A stretch of DNA of 64,000 bases from Endomychus coccineus. Taxonomy: Eukaryota; Arthropoda; Insecta; Coleoptera; Endomychidae. A program made the position numbers and the translations under genes. Positions 31,984 through 43,589 of the stretch are shown in pieces (positions within the stretch are counted from its first letter, which is position 1; every line of letters starts with the position of its first letter). Under the pieces are notes generated by a model that searched no databases, was not told where the DNA came from, and saw nothing but the letters and a program-made list of their open reading frames with translations. The DNA is taken from positions 31,608,912 to 31,672,911 of the forward strand of contig OY294067.1 of the NCBI GenBank assembly GCA_958510875.1, given 5' to 3'.

Positions 31984-33046
31984 TCTCAGATATACTACTA
32001 AATAGAGACTCTTTTAAATTTTTGAGTTGGTTATTCACAATGAAAAATTAGAAGAAACCAGTACGATTTTTAGAATAATAATTTTCCTTACCTATGTATC
32101 TCAATTAGAATGTTGATCTTTTTATACTGAATTATAATTCTTATTCTTGCTGCAGCTATTCTCTAGGATGGATTTTACTGTAGAATCAAATAGGAAATAA
32201 TAAAGGAATTAACCTCTGATGATGGAAATTTTTGAAGCAGGAAATAACCACTGCAAAATTATTCGTTATTAATTTCAAGAATAGGCTGGTTTATGTCTCA
32301 CTGTAAAATTTCAAACCATGAGATGTATTAAGAGCTGCAACGTTGCGCCTTTAGTTTTAAGAAGATTTTCTTAGTGGTCTGGAGAAGCCCCAACTTTGAC
32401 AAGGTAGGTGGTTTCCTTCTAAACTATTTTATAATTGAGGAAAAAGTATACATAGATACCAATAAAGGTACTAAATAGAGGCCCTTTTAAACTTTTTGAT
32501 CGATTGTTCACAATGAAAATTAGAACACACCACTAAGATTTCTAGAATAATAATTTTCTTAACCTAATTATATATATCTCAATTAGAACGTTGATCTTTT
32601 CACTGAATTGTAATTCTTATTGTTGCTGCAGATATTCTTTCGAATAGATTTTAGCGTCCAATCAAATAGGAGATAATACAAGAATCAACCGCTGATGACG
32701 GAAATTTATGAAGCAGGAAATAACCACTGCAAAATTATTAGCTGTTATTAATTTCGAGAATAGGTTGGTTTGTCTTATTGTAAAATTTTCAAACCATGAG
32801 AAATATTAAGAGCTGTATCGTTGCTCCTTCAGATTTAAGAAGTTTTTGTTGGTGGTCTGGACTAGCCAACTTTAACAAGGTAGGTGGTTTCCTTCTAAAC
32901 TATTTTATAATTGACGAAAAAGTATACATAGATACAAATAAAGGTACTAAATAGAGGCCCTGTTGAACTTTTTGATCGGTTGTTCACAATGAAAATTAGA
33001 AGAAACCACTACGATTTTTAGAATAATAATTATCTTTACCTATTTA
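31984..33046. repeat. tandem ~475-bp repeats (two and a half copies)
   Basis: Landmarks aatagag(g/a)c-ctttt, gaagcaggaaataaccactg and ggtaggtggtttccttct recur at about 475-bp spacing (units from about 32003, 32474 and 32949). The third unit is cut at 33046 by the foldback element and continues at 36256. A further diverged copy lies at 43590-44015. No coding potential. Confidence 0.8.
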
Positions 33047-33839
33047 CAGGGCGAGTCAAGTTTCTTGTAGACAAACTCCAACAGGAGATAGAACAGATGT
33101 TTTTAAGAAGAAAAGTTCCTATAAACATATGTCGTAGAAGGCTTCGTTTCCGAGATACGGGTGTTGAATATAATTTTTTTTTCTCAAATTTTCATTATGC
33201 TCAGATTTTTTTCATGTTTGTGGGATAATGCCTGTTAATTAAGGGGCATGCGTTAAGAATGTTAAAAAACTTGCACAGTGGAGGAGTTGAGGGGGTGCAG
33301 AATCCCTTTCATAAACAGAACTTCTACGTCAATGAATATTTTTCAAAAAAAACTGTTATTTTCATCATCTACATACAGTTTAACAAAAATATTGTCCCTT
33401 CTTCTGGTTCGAAATTCCTGTGCGTTTCCAAGTTATTTTGATTTCTAATGTTTGATGTGGTACTAAATTAAGTAATTTATTTATTATCAATTATCGGCTG
33501 AATATTCAATTCTTTCAACGAGACCTACCTGAATATGGTTTGTTAAGGATTCTAAAAAGCCGAAATCTTTTATTCTTCATCTATTTCCGATGTAGTCAAA
33601 AATAAATAATTGTTATATCAAGCCATACTCAAATACAAGATTTCTATAGGTTGAAATCTGTTTAATACACTAATTTTAACAATCCTTGTTTATTATGTGA
33701 TGTTGAAATACTAATGTAATACAACTGAATCATAAAAAAAACATTGAATGAACATTGATGTCAATCTTTATGGAGAAAATTTTTGAATTTATAACAATAT
33801 TTCATTAACAATTGTGGAATTAATAACAATCGTTATCAA

Positions 33840-35655
33840 TAAAGTGAGGCATTTATGAAATTTTCATATTTGGCATATTTTTCATATTATATGAAATTTT
33901 TCCGAATTTTTCATATTTCTAACTATTTTTTAATTTTTAGCATATCTGTAACAATTTTACAAACAATTCCTTCCTATACAATTTAACCAAAACATTTTAT
34001 TATTCTTGCGAGTAAAGTAAATTTAAAAGCTCTCAATTTGTGTTGCTTGAATGGTTTTGCATGTAGCTATAATTTTAAGAAAAGGACAATTACTGGTAAA
34101 TCCCAATTATATTGTTGGTGTTTAAAATATTCACTTAATCCGGAAGTAGGTAAAAAACAACCGTCAATATCAAAGTGCTTTCAATCTAATGTTTCCAAAA
34201 CTTCAAGTGAGCAAGAATTCAGGCAAGATTTCTGTCGAGCATTGGTGACGTCAAAAATACCCTTATCAAAACTGTCAAACAATGATTTTCAATCTTTTCT
34301 TCAAAAGTATTGTAAATTTAATATACCAAGCGAAAGAACTCTAAGAAGAACAAAAATTGACAATTTATATTCTTCCTTACTTAATAGCATCAGATTAGAG
34401 ATAGTGAATAATTATTTTTTTATAAGTGTAGATGAATGACAGATGCCTCAGGACATTACATTGCCCATTTAATGATTGGGGCTCTTAAGAATGAACATTT
34501 AAAAAAATCATACTTAATTGCTTGCAAAGAACTTCCTCAAACAAATGCCTCAACTGTTACTAGATTTATACAAGACACTTTAACAAACTTTTTTCTTCCT
34601 GAGGCTATTCCTAACGAAAAGTTTATACTTCTCAGATGCAGCACCTTATATGGTCAAGACAGGCCAAAACTTTTAAAAATTTCATCCGCAATTAATTCAT
34701 ACTACTTGTTTGGCCCATGCATTAAATAGGGTGGCAGAAAAAACTTTCCCCTTGTAAATGATTTGATATCTTGCGTAAAAAAAATATTTTTAAAAACTCC
34801 ACTTAGAATTCAATTTTATAGAGAGCATTTACCTAATCTTCCTCTTGCACCTCAACCCGTTTTAACACGTTGGGGAACGTGGTTAGAGGCTGTTCCTTTT
34901 TATGTCGAAAACTTTACGAAAATAAAAACTGTTATACAAGAATTTGAAGATGATTCTTCTCAGCCTCTCTTACAAGCCAAAAAATTGCTGACCAATCACA
35001 TTTTATGTCAACTAGTTTCATTTATAAAAACCAATTATAATTTCATTTCAAACACTATTATCCAATTAGAGTCATCCAAATTACCTTTGATAGAGGCGGT
35101 AAATTCAATGAAAGAATTTGAGCAAAAATGCAAAAATGTTCCGGGACATATTGGAAACCAAATATATAAAAAATTCAAAGCAGTAATTGATAAGAACCAT
35201 GGCTACAAATTCATTTTACAAGCAGCCAATGCTTTAATAGGAGATTTTGATGAAACATTTACATTGGAACCAGAAATTTTGTCACATTTAAAAAACACCC
35301 CTATTACGTCTGTTGACCTAGAGAGAAACTTTTCTACATTTAAACATATGTATACTGATAGGAGGCGAAACTTTTTGTTACAGAATTTCGAGAAATACTT
35401 AATTTTTTATTGTTTTAATAATTAAATTAATCATGTAAAAATTGTTTTCGCAGATATATTTTTAAATAACAAAATATTGAACCATGTTTTGTTTTGTTTG
35501 AAACTACCCCATTAAAAAGCAATTGATTGTGAAAATTAAAATATTAATTTTTGAATAATTTCATATTTAAATTTTTTTTTCATATTTCAACTAAATTTCT
35601 TTCATATATATGATCATATTTTCTACTTTTTTTTCTTCAAATTTGCCTCACTTTA
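33840..35655 (+). mobile_element. hAT transposon with CGGBP1-like transposase (perfect 8-bp TSD)
   Basis: Inverted ends TAAAGTGAGGCA and TGCCTCACTTTA, flanked by perfect 8-bp duplications gttatcaa (33832-33839 and 35656-35663). Length 1816 bp. It contains a broken transposase gene on the plus strand. It sits between the arms of the foldback element. Confidence 0.9.
34038..35425 (+). pseudogene. CGGBP1-like hAT transposase, two frame breaks
   Basis: Three reading-frame segments (34038-34439, 34436-34729, 34763-35425) together cover a transposase of about 450 codons. The first segment has SISKCFQSN...EQEFRQDFCRALV and IPSERTLRR, typical of CGG-repeat-binding-protein-1-like hAT transposases. 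It ends at ISVDE where a one-base loss shifts the frame; the next segment continues TDASGHYIAHL. A second break lies at about 34700-34760. The last segment ends with a hAT dimerisation motif, VDLERNFSTFKHMYTDRRRN. The gene is only lightly damaged, in line with the perfect target duplication and a recent insertion. The host CGGBP1 proteins of vertebrates derive from this transposase type. Confidence 0.82.
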
Positions 35656-36255
35656 GTTATCAATAACGATTTATAAATAAAAATATAACAAATATTTTGA
35701 CTACATTGGAAAGAGATAAAGAATAAGAGATTTCGACTTTTTAGAATCCTTAACAAACCAGATTCAGGTACGTCTCGTTGAAAGAATTGAATATTCAGCC
35801 GATAATTGATAATAAATAAATTACTTAATTTAGTTACCACATCAAACACTAAAAATTAAAATAACTTGGAAACGCACAGGAATTTCGAAACAGAAGAAGG
35901 GACTGTATGTAGATAGTGAAAATAACAGTTTTTTTGAAAAATATTCATTGGCGTATAAGTTCTGTTTAAGAAAGGGGTTGTGCACCCTCTCCACTCCACC
36001 ACTGTGCAAGTTTTTTAACATTCTTAGCGCTTGTTTTATGCCCCTCAATTAACAGGCATTATCCCACAAACATGAAAAAATCGAAGCATTCTTTTATAAG
36101 TTATAACGAAAATTTGAGAAAAAAAATTATATTCAATACCCTGTATTTCGGAAACGAAGCCTTCTACGACATATTATAAAAGGAACTTTTCTTCTTAAAA
36201 ACACCTGTTCTATGTCCTGTTGGAGTTTGTCTACAACAAAATTACTCATCCTGTA

Positions 36256-36500
36256 TATCCAATTAGAACCTTGGTCTTTTTACCGACTTGTAATTCTTAT
36301 TCTTGCTGTAGATATTCTCTTGGATGGATTTTACTGTCCAATCAAATATGAGATAATACAAGAATCAACCGCTGATGATGGAAATTTATGTTGCAGCAGG
36401 AAATAACCACTGAAAAATTATTCGCTGTTATTCATTTCGAGAATATGATGGTTTATGACTCATTGTAAAATTTCAAACCAAGGTAGGTGGTTCCCTTCGA
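36256..36500. repeat. continuation of the third ~475-bp repeat unit
   Basis: Resumes after the foldback element with ccaattagaacc...gcaggaaataaccactg and ends near ggtaggtggttcccttcg. Its reading against 32560-32900 confirms the foldback insertion site. Confidence 0.75.
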
Positions 36501-37344
36501 AACTACATATTTTATAATTGACCAAAAAGTATACATAGTTACAAACTCTAGGTTCAATAATGAGTTTTTTTGCCATATATTAAATAAAATAACTATTAAA
36601 AGTTCGATTTTCACTAGTTTAAGAAATAAATCTAACTATAGTTTCGATAACACCGTAGCTTCTTCAAACAATTCGTACTTTTAACAGTTATTTTACAATC
36701 GATTTTCGTCACATAATGGCTGATTTTATTCAATTATTATTAATAAACGATGTATCAATTTATTATATTCAAAAAATCGATGTTAGAAGCCTTTACACTA
36801 TGGTAATTTATCATTATGATTAAATGAAAGAACAATTACTTTTTTATCATTACCATTATCAAACAGATACAAAATTATGGAATAAACAATAAACAGTTCA
36901 AGTTTAAATAGGAACTAAAGTACAAGAGGTTTAATGAGAATGGTAACGGAATAATAAGGGAATTATCTGCAATAATTCCTAAAGTAGGTAAATTCGGAAC
37001 ATTACTCTAAACTCTGTTCACTTTGAGTAAAAATGACGTCATACTTGGTTACTTTTACAACCAATTCATTTTACCAATTTCCCTAAGTGCCGCGCTTTCT
37101 TCGTCTAACCAGGTATATTACGTTTTTACGGTTGGCAACACCTCACACAGTTGCCGATTTAAACTGTAAATTTATTAAATTGACTTAACAGTTGATAATT
37201 TGTTGTAAATCTAAATTTTAATTTGAATTTAACTTCAAAAATTCAGAAATTATTGTTCCAAGTACTGCAATTTGCGTCTTAAGCTGTGTACGTTGCGAAA
37301 CTTGTGTAATGTACAAGTTTCGCAACGTACACAGTATATTAATT
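36501..37344. other. AT-rich spacer with a perfect 51-bp hairpin
   Basis: Bases 36575-36680 are similar to 43420-43530 (aaaataactattaaaagtt, ataacaccgta). No gene is recognised. A 22-bp perfect inverted repeat with a 7-base loop lies at 37284-37334, just before LINE copy B begins. Confidence 0.5.
37284..37334. repeat. perfect hairpin, 22-bp arms, 7-base loop
   Basis: Arms CTGTGTACGTTGCGAAACTT plus GT and their exact complement around loop gtaatgt. No flanking direct repeat is visible, so a transposon origin is not shown. Confidence 0.85.
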
Positions 37345-39330
37345 AAACTGAAAATCTCGACTGAAACGGCCTTGCATCATCTGGTCACAAGAATAGATGG
37401 TGCTATGGCCCGTGAGGAACACGCCCTGGGGGTATTTATGGATATCGAAGGGGCATTTGACAACACGTCCGTCGAGTCTATCTGCTCAGCCGCTGAGAAG
37501 CATGGTGTATTGAAGCCATGCTGTCTACGCGTGCGATAAAGGCGCAACGTAATAGATGCGTTGTACAAACCACCGCTACAAAAGGCTGTCCACAGGGAGG
37601 TGTCCTTTCCCTGCTTTTGTGGTGCCTTGTAGTAGATGGACTCTTGGAGGAACTGGAAGAGGCTGGGTTTTATGACCAAGCCTATGCCGATGGCTTGGCT
37701 GGCGTCACCGTGGGGCGGCACTTGGGGACGCTGTGCGAGCTGCAAAACACGCTGCTCAGCATAGTGAATTTCTGGTGCCGCACGGAGGGGCTAAGGGTAA
37801 ATCCTGACAAAACGGAAGTTGTTCTGTTCACAAGGAAACGCAAGCTGGGCACACTACCAAAGATTAGTTTCTGTGGCAAGGTCCCGCATTTCAAAGGGTC
37901 GGTGAAGTTTTTGGGAGTCATCCTAGACTCTAAATTTACCTGGCGCGAACAGCTCGAATGTCGAGTGAGGAAGGCCTCTGTGTCATTTTGGGCGTGCAGA
38001 AGAGCTTTCAGCAGCACATGGGGATTACAGCCAAAGATTCTTTATTGGATCTATACTGCTGTAATTAGGCCTATGGTTACCTACGCGGCGGTAGTGTGGT
38101 GGTCAGGGACTAGGACGGGTATTTTCCAGCGCCCCCTTGACCGTCTGCAGCGGCTTCATGCGTAGGTATACTGAGCGGCATGAGGTCCGCTCCGAGCCCT
38201 TGAAGATCCCGCTGGATTTTCACCTCTGCACTTAAACATTAAAACTGAGGCCATGAGAACGGTGTATAGGTTAAAGGGCCTAGGCCACTGGACTAAAACG
38301 CGCTACTCCCGTGGGCAGCCAGCAATTTTAAGTGAGTCTAAATGCCCCATACTAGAAATAAAGCAAGATAGCATGATTCCAGCTATATGTCTCACATCTA
38401 CCAAAATTCTCATGCCGGATAGAGGAGACTGGGGTAACGAAACTCACCCTACCGCCAACAGGTGGGCTCGTATGGTTCACAGATGGGTCCAAGGTCAGGC
38501 TTCTGGGGCGGGAATGTACCTAAAAAGACCAAGGATCACTATCTCAGTGACTCTAGGCGCTTACTGCACGGTTTTTCAGGCGGAGATCTACGCAATACTG
38601 ACTTATGCCATGGAAAACCTGCAAAGAAATCATCCAGACACATCAAGGCTTGTCAAAGAATTGCAGAGATACACTGGCTGAACTAGCCAGGAGAAATAAA
38701 GTTTAACTCATCTGGGTCCCTGAACACAGCGGAGTTTTAGGAAACGAAATGGCCGACTTTCTGGCCAGGCAACGGTCGTCTAGAGACCCTAACGAGCCGG
38801 AGCCAATGGTCGCTTTATCAAACTGCGTAGGGGATCTCGCCCTTCTGGGCCAACTGAATAAAGAGTGGTCTAAACTGTGGCGAGAATCACCACGCATGAG
38901 GCAGGCCAAGCTCTTCAACAAAGAGCCTGTGCCTCGGTTCTCAAAGAAACTCCTTCCTCTGAACAGAAGGGACATCTGAGAGATGACTGGAATCCTAACC
39001 GGTCACTCGTCTAAACAAACATCTCCACACTATGGGCATCAGTGGCATCACAGATGACCCAATATGTAGGAAATGCAGAGAGGCGGAAGAGACTGCCTCT
39101 CACATCCTGTTGGAATGCCCAGCATTATCATCCCTCAGGCAACAACACTTCGAAGAATCAAAACTGCTCCCAGAAGAACTTATGGAAGCCAGCACTGGCA
39201 ATATTCTGGGTTTTTGGCGGGCCATAAGCCTGCTAGAATAGAATAGGCTTCTGACCACGGGGCGCACAATGGGCCCAACTAAGTGGCTTAAGTGCATCAG
39301 CTGAGTTGTAAATAGGTACGTCTATTTGTT
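37345..39330 (+). pseudogene. LINE copy B (LOA/Lian-like), 5'-truncated
   Basis: Same family as 22020-26800. It starts inside the reverse transcriptase (STETALHHLVTRIDG), followed by FMDIEGAFDN, TKGCPQGGVLS (about 37585), AYADGLAGVTVG where YADD is expected, TEGLRVNPDKTEVVLFTRKR and the thumb FLGVILDSKFTWREQ. From about 38470 an RNase H domain follows (SGAGMYLKRPRITISVTLGA then FQAEIYAI). At about 39030-39130 comes a C-terminal CCHC-like segment (CRKCREAEETASHILLECPA). The catalytic YADD is YADG and at least three frameshifts are present, so it is dead. The 5' truncation is typical of LINE insertion. Confidence 0.88.
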
Positions 39331-40273
39331 TATCTCGACGCGATATGAATTTTCGAAGATGATACTGTCGATCACTCCTGATAAGCTTCTAGCACTAAAA
39401 CTGTGATAACGATAGAAGTTTGTGGCGCAGTGTGAAGTGCATATTGAAGACTACTGCAGGGATCATGTTGGCACATATGGTAGCTCGGCGGAAAAAAGAG
39501 GCTAGGAAAACCAACACCAGAAATATTGAGGAAGATTTTTTAAGCTATTGCATATAGCTTTTATCGCGGGCTTAAAATTGTCGAAATGTTAACTTTGAAC
39601 CTTTTAAAAGGTCGTGATAGCCCCAAAGTGGGTCGAAACTGTTTTGAATTGGTTAATTTTCGATAAATCGAATGACGTTCACGTGAGAAGCGCGTAGCTC
39701 GCGAGTTAGAAAAGTGCAAATTTACTGTACATAGAACGTCTTAACGAGGACTTTTCGCTTGCGGTTTTCGCTCCATGTCGTTAGTTTATGAACGGGGCCA
39801 AATAAATAGCATAGTCTCGGGCCCAAAAATGTCGATTAAATAGGAAAATTTTACTAAAACACTTTGAGGTATTCTCAGCTGTCACCTACAAGCATCTGAC
39901 ATGCGACGTACGAAAGGGAATTTTCTAGCTACTTAAATATACCGAAAGCGAGTAAAAGCTAGCGGCCCATAGCCCAAAATACTTTATTACAACTGGCGCC
40001 GGCCGCACGGGGTTCGAAACGGCCCCAAATTAACAAAATAGAGGTAAAATGTATAAACTCTAACTTACGCGCAGCGAGCTCCTCGAGGATATGTCAAAAT
40101 TATTATGTTCGTAGCTAATTACATAAGACGTCTGGCGTTCATGCAATTGTGTTTTTATACAATTCGAACCTTCTAATTTCGATAGGCTATGTGAAAATCC
40201 CGGAGCCGGAAGCGCTATCGAGATCTGAACGTTAAAACTTTCGTATAAAATTGTGTTTACAAGTCAACTGACA
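39331..40273. other. no gene recognised
   Basis: About 940 bp with no usable open frame and no repeat shared with the rest of the window. It is somewhat richer in CpG than its surroundings (for example ggcgccggccgcacgg near 39996). Confidence 0.5.
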
Positions 40274-40281
40274 CTTGTCAC

Positions 40282-40319
40282 CATAGATAACTCTACTACC
40301 GGTAGTAGAGTTATCTATG
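40282..40319. mobile_element. TIR-only hAT-type mini-element, 38-bp perfect palindrome
   Basis: A perfect palindrome starting CATAGATAACTCTACTAC and ending with its complement, with no internal sequence. It is flanked by exact 8-bp direct repeats cttgtcac (40274-40281 and 40320-40327). An 8-bp duplication is the hAT signature. The end CATAGA is shared with the hAT-type MITE family at 55330-59011. It looks like two transposon ends fused back to back and inserted. Confidence 0.75.
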
Positions 40320-40513
40320 CTTGTCACAGAATACTCTTCATAGAGATCAAGATGATACTCTTTTTTACTCATAATTATATCATATCTATCATAAGAGATA
40401 GGTATTCCAATTTTTCTTGAAGGTTTGGAGGTTATAGGCATAGGCAAAGACACCACCAGCTGAAGAGTTTCACATCTTCGCTTCTCGACACCTGTTCTAC
40501 AAGCTCCTGGAAG

Positions 40514-42386
40514 CAGTGGCGGCTCGTGAATTTTTGAGAGAGGAGGCTGGACATAAAACGTTTTTGTAAAAATATACTCTATTTACAGCCTTTTAACCTT
40601 TGCACAGCGACCGTACCAGCTACTTCAGTGACAAAATTAATTGTTACCCAGCAAGAACCAACGTGGAGGTATGGAGTTTCTCTAGCCAAAAAAATTTTTT
40701 GTTTGTTTTTGTCTTTTATTTTTTTTGGATTTTTAATATTTTTTCTTTTTTTTGAAATTTTTCATATTTTGTTTTTTTTAATTAATTTTATTAACTTTTT
40801 TTATACATTAACGGAATTCTACGGTCTTTAGTTTGCGAAAAATTATCAATAATATTATCAAAAAATGTATCATTTTGTTTTAAGTGTTTTACTAAATCTT
40901 TTTCAATAGATATTAAACTAACATTGTATAAACGATTTTGGCCCATTGTATTTGGCATGTAAGTTTTAATTCGTTTGAGAGTAGAAAATGATCTCTCCAC
41001 CGATGCCGACGTGACAGGAATGGTGAATGTCAAACAAAGTAGCTTATAAAACTGAGGTAAAACTTGTTGCAAATCATTGTCTATCATATATTTTATCATA
41101 TCGGCGTGACTGTCGTACTGGCCTAAAATATCTTTATCCGAGTATATAACGCATAATTCATTGTGCCGTGCTATTTTATCAAAAAATTTATATTTCAGAA
41201 CTAAGTTATCTCAAAGTGTATTGGGGAACTCTTTTGAAAAAGATTCGAAAAATCTTCTATTCGTCAAGTCAAAAAACTTCAATTCATGTAAATCGGAAAA
41301 TCGAATCTCAATTTGACCTTTAATAGTATCTAAAATTTCATAAAAAGTTGTTTATAATGAAGTTTCTTGTCTACCAAATTATGTGTTTTCCTCCTTATCG
41401 CGGGAGGAGCCTCATCAGTTGAAAAATTTTCAAATAAAATATTAAAATGAAATTCTGTATTACGGAAACTTGAAATTTTTCCAATGAGATGTTTCAAACG
41501 ATCTCTTGAATAAATTATATCAGTGAATGTATGTTGTAAAATTTGAAAAATAAGATCAGTTTGTTCAAATATTAAATTAAAATTATCAAGAAAAAACAAA
41601 AATTCTTCATTTTCTAAATAAGATTTTAAACCAACAGCAGCATTTAATGAGACCTGATCTGTTGAAAAGTCGTCACTGTTTAATACAAAATCAAATGTTT
41701 CAATTAATTTGTCTTTATTTTTATGGATGATAAATACTGCACGTGATGTAAAATTCCATCGAGTTGGAGCATTACAGCGAAATCAATGATTTTTTTAAAA
41801 CTTCATCTTGTCAATACTACTATTAGCATTAAATGATCGATTTTGATAGTTACCTGACATTACTAATTCTTTCAAATCCGGTAAAGGCCGTTTATTTAAA
41901 AGAAACTCTTTTTCATATGTTAATTCACTAAATGGATTTTCTAAAAGGCAGCAACTAACTCACTAACACTCATTTTAAATTTACAACAGACAGCAATCTA
42001 ACCTTACTTCGTGGCGTGACAACACTTAAACAAGCACTGACTGACCTACTCAGCAGTGGGCAGAGAGCACGTGTCGTATTTCATAGATTGCGCCGCAGGC
42101 TAGCCTCCAGAGGATGTTGCCATTTTCGCTGATTTACCCAGTTGGCGATCGGAGTGGTCGGAAAAACGGCAATTGCGTTGAACAACACATGCTCAGCGTT
42201 TGAGATATATAGAGAGTCTAGCCTCAGGGCACTGTTGCCAGATTAAAAATAACTACTGAGAACGGGGAATTAATTGTAAAATTTTAAAAATTATCAGAGA
42301 AACAGGAAATAAAATGGAGAATGATCATTAAGATAAATTGGTGAGGAGGCTGAGCCTCCTTAGCCTCCTTCGAGGAGCCGCCACTG
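40514..42386 (-). mobile_element. hAT transposon, ZMYM1-like, internally deleted (perfect 8-bp TSD)
   Basis: Ends CAGTGGCGGCTCGTGA and TCGAGGAGCCGCCACTG, flanked by perfect 8-bp duplications cctggaag (40506-40513 and 42387-42394). Length 1873 bp. It carries a damaged transposase on the minus strand. It was inserted into a minus-strand LINE fragment, whose sequence continues on both sides. Confidence 0.92.
40791..41973 (-). pseudogene. ZMYM1-like hAT transposase, degraded
   Basis: Minus-strand pieces in order: a start MSVSELVAAF at 41973 followed at once by a stop, a TRWNFTSRAVFIIHKN segment near 41760, a middle part (41330-41599), and an intact C-terminal hAT dimerisation domain at 40791-41099 (SVERSFSTLKRIKTYMPNTM). 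The TTF-type zinc finger and much of the DDE region are missing, so the element is an internally deleted derivative. The hATC domain mediates transposase dimerisation in this family. Confidence 0.8.
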
Positions 42387-42394
42387 CCTGGAAG

Positions 42395-42745
42395 TTACCC
42401 TTCGTAGACTCTGGAGAGTATGGCGATGTCATCCGCATAACCTACCGCCTTAATACCAGCACGGTTTAACCTTACTAGTAGCTCATCTCGAAGAAGGGAG
42501 AGTACCCGTCCTTGTGGACACACTTGTGGACACACTTGTGATACCGACCCTTTCAGGGAATAAAACCTTGCCACGTAGTGTCTACCTTCAAGGGTGTCCA
42601 TAATCAACCGTATTATCTCCCGCGGAATATCATATCTGTCCAACGCTTGTTCAATACAGGGCCTAGAAGTCTTGTTAAGGCCCCCTCTATGTCCAAGAAG
42701 GCACTGGTATATTTGTAAATATAGAAACAACGTCCAAGGAAATTA
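42395..42745 (-). pseudogene. LINE reverse transcriptase fragment C (continues at 40430-40505)
   Basis: On the minus strand: a palm segment with GLNKTSRPCIEQALDRYDIP, then VCPQGRVLSLL with a 12-bp tandem duplication (VCPQVCPQ), then the catalytic box GYADDIAIL. The YADD core is intact, but the fragment lacks the rest of the enzyme. LINE coding (NFQELVEQVSRSEDVK) resumes on the other side of the hAT insertion at about 40430-40505. It is of the same broad LINE type as copies A and B but clearly a different family. Confidence 0.75.
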
Positions 42746-42746
42746 G

Positions 42747-42956
42747 TTATACGGGTAGGGGATTGATTTTTTTATAAACATCATTTTTTCCTATTATATT
42801 ATTGTTAGATTTCGATAAATTGTAAGTAGGCGCTTCAATATTACTTACAATGGGTCTTAAAGGTATATCACTTTTATGTAGTTTCGGAAGCCCATAGATA
42901 TAAGGTGCTAGGCCATTATGGCAAATTAATTTATTTTTAAAATTTATTTGTGCCAA
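42747..42956 (-). pseudogene. Penelope-like element reverse transcriptase fragment
   Basis: 69 codons with LAPYIYGLPKLHKSDIPLRP followed by IVSNIEAPTYNLSK, the hallmark fingers region of Penelope-like reverse transcriptases. The polymerase catalytic box and GIY-YIG endonuclease are not present. It abuts LINE fragment C directly. Confidence 0.8.
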
Positions 42957-42977
42957 TACAATTAGTTTAAGAAATAT

Positions 42978-43027
42978 ATTAAGTCTTTCGATGATGGTCG
43001 TGAGACCGAAACGTACGTAAAGACGAA
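42978..43027 (+). ncRNA. degenerate hammerhead-like motif beside the Penelope fragment
   Basis: GTCTTT, CGATGA, a GGTC-GTGA-GACC hairpin, GAAA, a short CGTACG, then TAAAGAC pairing back with GTCTTT. This is the order stem I, core, stem II, GAAA, short stem III, cleavage dinucleotide, stem I of a hammerhead. The CTGATGA box has a mismatch, so activity is doubtful. Penelope-like elements are known to carry hammerheads in their terminal repeats. Confidence 0.4.
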
Positions 43028-43147
43028 AATATAAACCATAAATTCTAATGTGACCTATTTCCCGAGAATTTGTATATAATTCATACCTGGGTCAAGAGTT
43101 TTTATATATTTTACAGATTATTGAAATATCATGAATAATGATTTTCA

Positions 43148-43343
43148 ATTGTTGAAAAATCTTGGCTTTCGGATGGATTCCGCGCCACAATAGCTCGACT
43201 AGATGCCGAGGTTTCGCCAACCATTACAGGTGGCATCTTCAGTTTAAGCCTCAAGCCTGCCCTGAAGATACCACCTGTAATGGTAGACGAAACGTCGGCA
43301 TCAAATCGAGCTATTGTGACACGGAATTCAAGATTTTCAATTG
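43148..43343. repeat. long imperfect hairpin with GAAACG motifs in both arms
   Basis: Arms about 43148-43247 and 43261-43343 are inverted copies (ccacaatagctcga...ccattacaggtgg and complement). Each arm contains a CTGAAGAT...GAAAC motif read toward the outside. The 82-codon frame at 43162-43410 is a by-product of the hairpin. Confidence 0.8.
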
Positions 43344-43474
43344 GCTATCTAAATTATTAAAAATTACGATTCCTTTATTTGAACACTTTTTCAGACAAAT
43401 ATTATTATGAAACTACAATAAAATAACTATTAAAAGTTAGATTTGCAAAATCTAACTAGTTTCGCTAACACCGT

Positions 43475-43503
43475 AAACAAATATTACTTTGTAATATTTG
43501 TTT
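43475..43503. repeat. 29-bp inverted repeat
   Basis: AAACAAATATTAC-TTT-GTAATATTTGTTT. The related sequence at about 36640-36670 lacks it, so it may be a small insertion. No target duplication is clear. Confidence 0.6.
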
Positions 43504-43589
43504 GAAGAAGCTTCTGGGTTCGCGAAACTATACTCACATTTATTTAACTAGTCAAATCCTGAAATCGAACTTTTAATACTTATTTATTA

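Larger units (their letters stand above)
33047..36253. mobile_element. foldback transposon (arms about 565 bp) carrying a nested hAT
   Basis: Ends CAGGGCGAGTCAAG and the inverse ending CATCCTG, flanked by TA. The arms 33047-33612 and about 35690-36253 are inverted copies. The element interrupts the third 475-bp repeat unit, which resumes at once on the far side. A complete hAT (33840-35655) was later inserted between the arms. Without it the foldback is about 1.38 kb. CAGGG ends plus TA suggest a mariner-superfamily non-autonomous element. Confidence 0.8.

Noticed and set aside
43162..43410. 82-codon frame across the hairpin
   Set aside because: It covers both arms of an inverted repeat and has no independent coding evidence.
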